From: Mariprofundus sp.
GTDB taxonomy: Bacteria > Pseudomonadota > Zetaproteobacteria > Mariprofundales > Mariprofundaceae
Assembly: GCA_021772775.1 (NCBI GenBank)
Contig: JAJFLH010000014.1
Coordinates: forward strand, 1 to 40,441
Direction of reading: 5' to 3'
Length of the DNA: 40,441 nt
Both the position numbers and the translations under genes were made by a program. This document shows positions 33,896-40,441 of this stretch, one piece after another (position 1 is the stretch's first letter; each line of letters opens with the position of its first letter). The notes below the pieces were generated by a model. It saw nothing but the letters and a program-made list of their open reading frames with translations. It searched no databases and had not been told where the DNA came from.

Positions 33896-33934
33896 TGTCT
33901 GATGCCAAGGGGAGGGAGGAGGAGGCACCAGACA
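33896..33934 (+). other. Stem-loop with purine-rich (G-run) loop
   Basis: TGTCTG-x-TGCC (33896-33906) pairs with GGCA-x-CAGACA (33924-33934) with one mismatch. The loop is all purine, with repeated GG/GGGG runs that could form a G-quadruplex. It lies just after the antiporter terminator, and no role is evident. The remaining 200 bp to pflA show nothing else. Confidence 0.4.
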
Positions 33935-34142
33935 GGCTGAACTATAGAGTCTGGGTATGATGAAGCTATGAATGTAAAATTAAGGAATATTTATGAGAAG
34001 TTATATCTGAATTCTCTCTTGATAGCATGATGGCCGCTAAAGCATGTCAATATTTGTATATAGATTGTTATTTTTCGATGAGTTTGATGTTCGGCAGTCT
34101 ATCCAACCCAATGATTGAACTCAGCGATAGAGCGCACAAGGC

Positions 34143-34937
34143 TTAGCAGGCAGTCAGACTACGGGCCTGAAATTGACCGATGACACGTTTTACCAGCTCG
34201 GGGGAGGGTGGTTGAACATCTTTCAGGTGGTATTTGTATCCCAATTCATCCCATTTGTTTTCACCCATCTTATGGAATGGTAGTACCTCTACACGTTCAA
34301 CTCCGTCCAGTGTCGAAACGAAGTCAGCCAGTTTCTCAACATCATCGAAATCATCGCTGTAACCGGGTAACAATACATATCGTACCCATACTTTTTTACC
34401 CATGTCTGAGAGGCGGCGCGCAAAATCTAACGTGGGTTGAAGGGGTTTCATGGTCAAAGCCAGGTGTTTGTCAGGATCAATATGTTTGATGTCGAGCAGA
34501 ACCAGATCGACATCATCGAACCACTCGTCTTCGAGTTGTCCAGCAAGAAATCCCTGAGTGTCTAGTGCTGTGTGCAGGTTATAATCGTGTTTTGCGAGAT
34601 AAAAAATCTCCTTCACAAAATCAGCCTGCAAGAGTGGTTCACCACCTGAGATGGTTAAGCCACCGGCAAAACGTAGGAAAGAGGCGTATTCAGCAATCTC
34701 TTCAATCACCTGATCGGCAGTCATTATTTTGCCATTACGTTTTTTGATAGTATCTGGATTGTGGCAGTAGAGGCAGCGAAACTGGCAACCGGAAACAAAC
34801 AGTACAAAACGCATGCCGGGTCCATCGACGGCACTGCTGGACTCTATAGAGTGTACAAAACCAGCTAACCGGCCTTGTTCATCGACACAGACAGGCTCAA
34901 TGCGCCCCGAGTTTTTACCTGTGTTGTCCTGACTCAT
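34143..34937 (-). CDS. pflA: Pyruvate formate-lyase activating enzyme
   Basis: The start at 34937 (M-S-Q-D-N-T-G) has AAAGGG 8 nt upstream; a longer start at 34979 adds 14 residues without a clear site. The 264-residue radical-SAM enzyme uses a 4Fe-4S cluster held by C51, C55 and C58 (G-C-Q-F-R-C-L-Y-C) to make the glycyl radical on PflB. The S-G-G-E-P-L-L motif (SAM binding) and the V-D-G-P-G-M-R N-terminal signature are present. It follows pflB on the same strand, about 165 bp away, with a hairpin in between that may lower its expression relative to pflB. Confidence 0.95.
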   Translation of the reverse strand: MSQDNTGKNSGRIEPVCVDEQGRLAGFVHSIESSSAVDGPGMRFVLFVSGCQFRCLYCHNPDTIKKRNGKIMTADQVIEEIAEYASFLRFAGGLTISGGEPLLQADFVKEIFYLAKHDYNLHTALDTQGFLAGQLEDEWFDDVDLVLLDIKHIDPDKHLALTMKPLQPTLDFARRLSDMGKKVWVRYVLLPGYSDDFDDVEKLADFVSTLDGVERVEVLPFHKMGENKWDELGYKYHLKDVQPPSPELVKRVIGQFQARSLTAC

Positions 34938-35107
34938 CAAACACCCTTTGTATAAATATTTCCACCATTGAGCAGGCAAAGAACGGTGTTACGCCATTCA
35001 TCGTTTGTAAGCCCAGACGCTTTTCAGCGCTCTATGAAGCGCGGCATAGTAACGGTATAAGCCGCTATCGGCTATGCTGTTTTAGGCAAATCCTGATAAT
35101 TTATATA

Positions 35108-35135
35108 AGCGACCTTGTACCATGACAAGGTCGCT
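35108..35135 (-). terminator. 11-bp perfect stem-loop between pflB and pflA
   Basis: AGCGACCTTGT pairs perfectly with ACAAGGTCGCT around a 6-nt loop, 10 nt after the pflB stop codon on the minus strand. It is followed by TATATAAATTA with no true T-run, so it may be a partial terminator or a processing and stability hairpin that sets unequal pflB/pflA levels. Confidence 0.6.
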
Positions 35136-35144
35136 GTTGAAGGC

Positions 35145-37397
35145 TTAAAAGCTAAGGTGAAAGGTACGGTTGATGACATCGAGTTGCTGTTCGCGCGTCA
35201 GTTTGATGAAATTCACCGCATAGCCTGAAACACGCAGTGTGAGCTGAGGATAATTTTCAGGGTGTTCCATGGCATCGAGCAGTGTGTCTCTGTCCAGCAT
35301 GTTCACATTGATGTGAAAACCTTTTGAATGACAGAACATATCAACACAGTTACTCAGATTATTGACCTGATCAGTCAGGGTGTGTCCGAAGGCGGTTGGA
35401 GAGCTTGTTGCAGTCCATGAGATGCCATCGAGTGCTGACTCATAGGGCAGTTTTGCAACGGATGCACCCGAAGCGATAAAGCCTTTTTTATCACGTCCGT
35501 TCATTGGGTTGGCACCGGGAGCAAATGGTTCACCTGCGCGGCGACCATCCGGTGTGTTGCCGGTCTTATTGCCGTATACAACATTGGAGGTGATGGTTAG
35601 CACAGACTGGGTTGGAACGCTGTTACGATAAGTTTTGTGTTTACGGATCTTCTGCATAAAGGTTTCAACCAGCCAGATAGCGATATCATCGACACGGTCA
35701 TCGTTATTACCATAAGCTGGGAATTCACCATTAATTTCGAAATCTGTGGCGATACCTTCATCATTACGGATAACACGGACTGTTGCATGTTTGATCGCGG
35801 AGAGTGAGTCGGCAGCCACTGAGAGGCCTGCAATACCACATGCCATGGTGCGCAGAATATCACGATCATGCAGCGCCATCTCAATGCGTTCATAGTGATA
35901 TTTATCATGCATAAAGTGAATAGCGTTGAGTGCTTTGATATAGGTGGTAGCAAGCCAATCCATCATGGTATCAAATTTTTCTACAACCTCATCATAATCA
36001 AGGTATTCGGATTCAATAGGATCAAAACCATCAACAACTTTGACGCCACTTTTTTCATCGATACCACCATTGATGGCATAGAGCATGGTTTTGGCCAGAT
36101 TACAGCGTGCCCCGAAGAACTGCATCTGTTTGCCGATTCGCATGGCTGAGACACAGCAGGCGATAGCATAATCATCCCCCCAATGTTCACGCATCAGATC
36201 ATCCGACTCATACTGGATGGCACTGGTCTCAATCGAAACACGGGAACAGAAATCCTTGAAACCTTTGGGCATGTTATTTGACCATAAAACAGTCAAGTTC
36301 GGTTCAGGGGCAGGGCCGAGATTGTAGAGAGAGTGAAGGAAGCGGAAGCTATTTCTGGTTACCAGGGTGCGCCCATCTTCACTCATGCCACCGATCGCCT
36401 CAGTGACCCAGACAGGATCGCCGGAGAATAGCATATCATATTCCGGTGTACGCAAGAAACGCACGATACGTAGTTTGATGATCAGATCATCAACCAGCTC
36501 CTGTGCTTCTGTTTCATTAAGACGACCTGCCTGAATATCGCGCTCAATATAGATATCCAAAAATGAAGAGATACGACCAATCGACATGGCTGCACCATTC
36601 TGTTCTTTAATGGCAGCCAGATAAGCAAAATAGGTCCATTGAACGGCTTCATATGCTGTGGTTGCTGCACTGCTGATGTCGACCCCATAACTGGCCGCCA
36701 TCTGCTTGAGTTCTTGCAGTGCTCTGATCTGTTCGGATAACTCTTCGCGACTGCGTAACACTTCTTCGCTGAAAACTTCGTTATCGAGCTCAGACTTTTC
36801 ACGTTTTTTATCTGCAATGAGGAAGTCGACCCCATAAAGTGCGGCACGGCGATAATCACCTACGATGCGACCGCGGCCATAAGCGTCAGGCAGACCTGTG
36901 ATAATACCGGATCTACGGCAGGCGAGGATATCCGGGCTATAGACATCAAATACACCTTGATTGTGGTCTTTGCGGTAGCGCCTAAATGCCTCTTTTACGG
37001 ATTCATCGAGTTCATAGCCATAAGCCTGGAGACCAGCTTCAACCATACGCAAGCCACCGTTTGGTACGATAGCGCGTTTGAGTGGTGCATCGGTTTGCAG
37101 ACCTACAATCAGTTCTAGCTGTTTATTGATGAAACCGGGTTTATGGGCTGTGATGGAGGAGCCAATATTGCTGGATACATCAAGCACACCTTTGAGTCGT
37201 TCCTGCTCAATCAAAGCCGAAACTTCCACCCACAGTTGTTTGGTACGGTCGGTGGCAGCTGCAAGGAAGCAGTCATCACCTGAATAGGGTGTGTAATTTT
37301 GTTGAATGAAATCACGCACATCAATGTTTTGTTGCCATTGATGACCTTTAAAGCCGGCCCAGGCTTGTAGATTTGATGTGTTGTCTGATGTGGTCAT
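35145..37397 (-). CDS. pflB: Formate C-acetyltransferase (pyruvate formate-lyase)
   Basis: This 750-residue glycyl-radical enzyme converts pyruvate and CoA into acetyl-CoA and formate without oxygen. The active-site cysteines are C414-C415 (I-A-C-C-V-S-A-M). The radical glycine is G725 in R-V-S-G-Y-A-V near the C-terminus. The length is close to the 760 residues of the well-studied enzyme. Its activase gene lies downstream on the same strand. A 445-bp region without genes precedes it, as expected for a gene with complex oxygen- and metabolite-dependent control, though I could not identify a convincing FNR or ArcA site. It provides fermentative or microaerobic carbon flow. Confidence 0.97.
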   Translation of the reverse strand: MTTSDNTSNLQAWAGFKGHQWQQNIDVRDFIQQNYTPYSGDDCFLAAATDRTKQLWVEVSALIEQERLKGVLDVSSNIGSSITAHKPGFINKQLELIVGLQTDAPLKRAIVPNGGLRMVEAGLQAYGYELDESVKEAFRRYRKDHNQGVFDVYSPDILACRRSGIITGLPDAYGRGRIVGDYRRAALYGVDFLIADKKREKSELDNEVFSEEVLRSREELSEQIRALQELKQMAASYGVDISSAATTAYEAVQWTYFAYLAAIKEQNGAAMSIGRISSFLDIYIERDIQAGRLNETEAQELVDDLIIKLRIVRFLRTPEYDMLFSGDPVWVTEAIGGMSEDGRTLVTRNSFRFLHSLYNLGPAPEPNLTVLWSNNMPKGFKDFCSRVSIETSAIQYESDDLMREHWGDDYAIACCVSAMRIGKQMQFFGARCNLAKTMLYAINGGIDEKSGVKVVDGFDPIESEYLDYDEVVEKFDTMMDWLATTYIKALNAIHFMHDKYHYERIEMALHDRDILRTMACGIAGLSVAADSLSAIKHATVRVIRNDEGIATDFEINGEFPAYGNNDDRVDDIAIWLVETFMQKIRKHKTYRNSVPTQSVLTITSNVVYGNKTGNTPDGRRAGEPFAPGANPMNGRDKKGFIASGASVAKLPYESALDGISWTATSSPTAFGHTLTDQVNNLSNCVDMFCHSKGFHINVNMLDRDTLLDAMEHPENYPQLTLRVSGYAVNFIKLTREQQLDVINRTFHLSF

Positions 37398-37842
37398 GAT
37401 AATACCTATATTGATGAATGAGTTTTAACTGCTATGGGCAGCCAACTGTTTGCTCGCATTGTTGCGAACAGATGTTAATGAAGGGTGAAGGGAGCCTATT
37501 TGGCTCCATCTGAAAAACAGGGATGAGCGGGACAGGACTCCAGAAAAAATGCTTCTACCAGTGCTCTTGGTGGACGCAGGGAAGAAGACCTTATTTTTAG
37601 ACTGATCGTTAAAAACTGATGGCGTATTTGTACGGAAGACATGTTTTTACTCTCTTATTTTATACCTGATAACTGGAAAGACATTCTATATTCGCTGGCC
37701 GAATTAACAACATCTAAATGGGTTGAAACCTGTATGTAGCGCTTGTATTCCTGAAGTCTGATTGTGACTGGCTAGCGATCAGTTTATGATCTTTAGCTCC
37801 GGGCTCCGAGACTTTCTAGGGCAGGCATGAATAGGGGAATAT
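37398..37842 (-). promoter_or_regulatory. Long pflB upstream region
   Basis: These 445 bp contain no gene I can support. A GGAGCC/GGCTCC hairpin (37491-37507, 5-nt loop) is enclosed by an outer AGATG/CATCT pairing (about 37471-37511). It would form in the pflB leader on the minus strand. No canonical FNR box (TTGAT-N4-ATCAA) was seen. The VOC gene is divergent, so the region probably serves both promoters. Confidence 0.4.
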
Positions 37843-38214
37843 ATGCATAAACATGAGAAGATGGATTACGTTGAGTTTCCTGCCAAGGATATTCAAGCAA
37901 CGAAAAGTTTTTTTTCACAAGTGTTTGCTTGGGCCTTTGAGGATTACGGGCCTGATTATGCGGCGTTTTCAGATCAAGGTTTAGACGGCGGTTTTTTTCG
38001 TTCTGAACTGAGTTCTACTACCAGTCATGGGGCGGCATTGATAGTATTCTATAGTCAGGATATCGAAGCCACTCAAGCTAAAGTCGAAGCTGCCAAGGGT
38101 GAAATTGTGAAAATGATCTTTTCCTTTCCCGGTGGACGGCGATTTCATTTTAGAGAACCAAGCGGCAATGAGTTTGCTGTTTGGACAGATGTGGATGTCG
38201 ACGCGAAGGTTTAG
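37843..38214 (+). CDS. VOC (glyoxalase/bleomycin-resistance fold) protein
   Basis: This 123-residue protein of the vicinal oxygen chelate superfamily begins with Y-V-E-F-P-A-K-D-I followed by F-F-S-Q-V-F-A-W. It ends with F-P-G-G-R-R-F-H-F-R-E-P-S-G-N-E-F-A-V-W, the usual layout of two beta-alpha-beta-beta-beta units. Such proteins bind a metal and small substrates or sequester antibiotics. Here the substrate is unknown, and the metal ligands (H/E) are only partly conserved. A good AGGGGA ribosome binding site precedes the ATG. It stands alone, divergent from pflB. Confidence 0.85.
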   Translation: MHKHEKMDYVEFPAKDIQATKSFFSQVFAWAFEDYGPDYAAFSDQGLDGGFFRSELSSTTSHGAALIVFYSQDIEATQAKVEAAKGEIVKMIFSFPGGRRFHFREPSGNEFAVWTDVDVDAKV

Positions 38215-38368
38215 GGCTACGGAAAGCAGAGAGTATTCAGCTTATGCCTAGGAATAAGTTTGGATTCAAGGCAGAGGGTCAGGCGCATAAGCAACCCCTG
38301 AATGGGCGCGATAGCCTGTGCCCCTTAGCTTCTGTCGGATGAGAGATGTGTTGCAGCTTAAAGAGCCG

Positions 38369-39865
38369 TCACGGTAATTTTTCTTTGGCAGCAATGACCC
38401 GGTATACCCGTGCATATTTATCGCCATAGACTTTTTGCATGCGGGCATTGCGTTCAGCTATGCGAATAAAAGCTTTGTGTTTGGTGTCGGTAAATACATA
38501 TTCACTGTCGAATTGATCACGGATCAAATCTTCAGGATGACGGATATTACCGCGTGAAATTAACTTCCAGATGTCGTATAAACCCTCATCTTTCAGACGC
38601 ATGTAATCGGGATCAAGACCAAGGGTATAGGTGTTGTGGCGGTTGTGGAAAAAAAGTAACGGAAAATCGTCCCAGTCAGTTTGAAATACCCGTGTTCCAG
38701 CCTTCGTGTGCGTGCTCAGCCATTCGTTTGCACCAGCATACGCTTCGACAGGCTGACGCTTCTGCAACCGCTCATATTCGCCGCCGAGTGTGTGATAAGC
38801 ACCAAGCAGAAGCAGAGCTACTGCTATACCGCCCGGAATCCATAATAACTTTTTTTTTATTAATTTACTCCACGATTGATTCAGCCATGGACGCAGTGCA
38901 AAGATCAAAAATAGCAGTGCAGCAGGAGGGAAAAACTCTATAAAGCGTCGGGACTTGAATAGCATCAGTAACCATAGTGTGGCCATTAGGAACCAGAACA
39001 GACGGGCTGGATCACGTCTCCAGTCATGGCGGTCAGTCAACAGTAACCCGAGCAGATAAGCAGCCAATGGAATGGCTGCATCCTTAAGCAGACTCAGTGT
39101 TGTGAGTGGATACCATTCATTGCCGACACTGGTTGCATAACCGTCGGATAGAATCTTCATGTGGATGGCATTCCATAAGAAAGAGATATTGTCAGGGAAA
39201 TAGGGGTTGACCACGAGTCCTACTGCAAAACCCGCCATAACAGCCAGCATTGGTTTGATATCGAATTGGCCTCGCTCAACCCAAATCACAAATGTTCCGA
39301 CCACTGCCATAGGCAATAGAATTGGAAATACTTTATAGGTCCAGACAAATAGACAGGCAACAATAGCCAGCATCAGATGTTTGCGCTGCATCAAGCAGTA
39401 GAAAGCTAACCAGGTGTAGATAAGGGCAAATACAGGAGGCCGTGACATCATCATGCGATACAAGAATGTTTCAGAGAGAATGAGCAGTAATAGTAGCCAC
39501 AATAGCGGGTATGGCACTTCATATCGTTGCAGCAGCCAGACAAATACGGTCGCAGCAGTAGCTAGGAAAAAAGCAGCGGAGAGACGAGCTGCATCATCTA
39601 ATGGCAGAAGAGCGGTGAATGGGGCTTGCAGAATGTGGAACAGCATATGCATGTCCACATAATGATCCTGATCAAGCAGGGTGAATTCTAGCCAGGGAAA
39701 TGTAAACGTTATCCCTTCATTCCAAATGATTGAAGCTATCGAAATATGGTAATAACCATCAATGCCAACAAGACCTGGGCTAGTGAAAAGCAATAGGCCT
39801 GAGATTACTGCCGTCAGGAGGAAGGCGGTTATCAAAACATGGTTAGCTTTTAAGAGCTTAAACAT
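38369..39865 (-). CDS. GT-C-like polytopic membrane protein
   Basis: This 498-residue integral membrane protein starts at ATG 39865; a GTG one codon upstream overlaps the ribosome binding site. It has about ten predicted membrane helices and a soluble C-terminal domain of about 125 residues. The first helix is followed by G-I-D-G-Y-Y-H, an Asp-containing first loop of the kind seen in GT-C glycosyltransferases such as the STT3/PMT type. The C-terminal domain includes V-F-Q-T-D-W-D-D-F-P and L-D-P-D-Y-M-R-L. A glycosyl or oligosaccharyl transfer role from a polyprenyl-phosphate donor is possible but not shown. There is no operon partner. Confidence 0.65.
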   Translation of the reverse strand: MFKLLKANHVLITAFLLTAVISGLLLFTSPGLVGIDGYYHISIASIIWNEGITFTFPWLEFTLLDQDHYVDMHMLFHILQAPFTALLPLDDAARLSAAFFLATAATVFVWLLQRYEVPYPLLWLLLLLILSETFLYRMMMSRPPVFALIYTWLAFYCLMQRKHLMLAIVACLFVWTYKVFPILLPMAVVGTFVIWVERGQFDIKPMLAVMAGFAVGLVVNPYFPDNISFLWNAIHMKILSDGYATSVGNEWYPLTTLSLLKDAAIPLAAYLLGLLLTDRHDWRRDPARLFWFLMATLWLLMLFKSRRFIEFFPPAALLFLIFALRPWLNQSWSKLIKKKLLWIPGGIAVALLLLGAYHTLGGEYERLQKRQPVEAYAGANEWLSTHTKAGTRVFQTDWDDFPLLFFHNRHNTYTLGLDPDYMRLKDEGLYDIWKLISRGNIRHPEDLIRDQFDSEYVFTDTKHKAFIRIAERNARMQKVYGDKYARVYRVIAAKEKLP

Positions 39866-40012
39866 CACCTTGTGAATTTAACAAGCTTCGTGCCACAGAT
39901 GCAAGTTGCTCCTTTGCTCCTTTGTTCTTTTATCTCATTTTATCTATGTGCACTTACCGTTGTATCTCCTGATATCCACAGCTTGCTCTATTTTTAACAT
40001 CCGGCCATCTAT

Positions 40013-40035
40013 TGTGGTGCCCCTAGAGGCACCAC
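40013..40035. terminator. Stem-loop between two minus-strand genes
   Basis: GTGGTGCC (40013-40020) pairs perfectly with GGCACCAC (40028-40035). It lies 10 nt beyond the stop of the secreted-protein gene on the minus strand. No T-run follows, so it is an atypical terminator or an mRNA 3'-end hairpin. Confidence 0.5.
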
Positions 40036-40044
40036 GTATCAGGA

Positions 40045-40441
40045 TTATTCAGCCCCGTGAATTGATCGCTGGGCTTTAGGCTGAGTAGTCGTTCCGGGAA
40101 ACAGCGTTCCTTGAGTTCCATCAGGGCAGGTGCAGCTATCACCACGGCTGTTTACAACACTGCAGTTGCAGGTCGAGGTAGTTGGGCAGGAGCCTTGAAA
40201 ATCACCGTGCGCCAGATGAGCTGGAACAGCTGCTGAGGCAATCTCAATCTCCTGAGGGTTCTGTGTATTACCAGGAGGGATGTGGCAGATGATTTCCTTA
40301 TTCGAGTTATTGTCATCATCGTTATTGGACTCGTTGTCGTTATTGGACTCGTTGTCGTTATTGGACTCGTTGTCGTTATTGGACTCGTTGTCGTTATTGG
40401 ACTCGTTGTCGTTATTGGACTCGTTGTCGTTATAGGACTCG
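40045..40441 (-). CDS. Secreted-type protein with hexapeptide repeats, C-terminal part (5' end outside window)
   Basis: The minus strand is open from the right edge of the window to TAA at 40045-40047, encoding 131 residues with no start codon inside. It begins with at least six copies of a D-N-E-S-N-N-type acidic/polar hexapeptide, then C-H-I-P-P-G-N-T and A-V-P-A-H-L-A-H-G-D. That C-H-x-P-P-G-N ... A-H-x-x-H-G-D pattern is a small domain common near the C-terminus of extracellular bacterial proteins. A Cys-rich tail follows (C-P-T-T-S-T-C-N-C, S-C-T-C-P-D-G). The repeats look like a flexible, possibly calcium-binding linker. The N-terminal part and thus the function are not visible. Confidence 0.75.
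   Translation of the reverse strand, partial: ESYNDNESNNDNESNNDNESNNDNESNNDNESNNDNESNNDDDNNSNKEIICHIPPGNTQNPQEIEIASAAVPAHLAHGDFQGSCPTTSTCNCSVVNSRGDSCTCPDGTQGTLFPGTTTQPKAQRSIHGAE
40321..40441. repeat. 18-bp tandem repeat inside the secreted-protein gene
   Basis: The unit gttattggactcgttgtc occurs six times without change from 40321 to 40428, then a partial seventh copy with one T-to-A change reaches the window edge. The 18-bp period keeps the reading frame, so copy-number change would lengthen or shorten the hexapeptide region without a frameshift. Confidence 0.95.

Noticed and set aside
40321-40441. CRISPR array
   Set aside because: The 18-bp units are directly adjacent with no spacers and stay in the frame of a coding region.

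Overview
The window comes from a Gram-negative proteobacterium. It has Kdo transferase and LpxK for lipid A and LPS, a PpiD-type periplasmic folding factor, two-subunit NADPH glutamate synthase, and oxygen-sensitive pyruvate formate-lyase with its activase, which suggests a facultative or microaerobic lifestyle. A gamma- or zetaproteobacterium fits; the sequence alone does not settle the class.

Positions 1 to about 13442 look like a mobile genomic island, AT-richer than the rest. The visible right boundary is the 3' end of a tRNA gene (T-loop through CCA, 13420-13442) followed by a strong terminator, with no 5' part of the tRNA: the signature of tyrosine-integrase insertion into a tRNA gene. 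From the left, the island holds the end of an IS30-family transposase, a complete IS1182-family transposase gene, a 0.2-kb inverted-repeat element (MITE) with IS1182-type ends, a two-gene NYN nuclease / NACHT-like NTPase pair, a second diverged IS1182 element, and a strong promoter with a 240-nt structured leader feeding two small genes. Then come a DUF4258/HTH toxin-antitoxin-like pair, a small membrane protein, a PDZ lipoprotein, an overlapping three-gene operon ending in a membrane-anchored TIR protein, and two unknown genes. The NYN-NACHT pair and the TIR operon are the best candidates for unrecognised immune systems.

From 13443 onwards the genes look like ordinary chromosome. 13.8-18.4 kb: a TPR protein with two cyclic-nucleotide-binding folds, a small single-fold relative, and an NtrB-like sensor kinase, with a CRP-like palindrome between the last two. 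18.6-24.7 kb: gltBD on the minus strand. 24.9-26.5 kb: an SDR oxidoreductase overlapping a PHP-type histidinol-phosphatase. 26.6-26.8 kb: tRNA-Lys(TTT) with a clear promoter and terminator. 27.1-33.8 kb: a double SnoaL-like protein, ppiD, the waaA-lpxK pair (minus strand) and a CPA1 antiporter. 34.1-37.4 kb: pflB and pflA (minus strand). 37.8-39.9 kb: a VOC protein and a GT-C-like membrane protein. At the right edge, the C-terminal end of a secreted protein with a hexapeptide tandem repeat runs out of the window.
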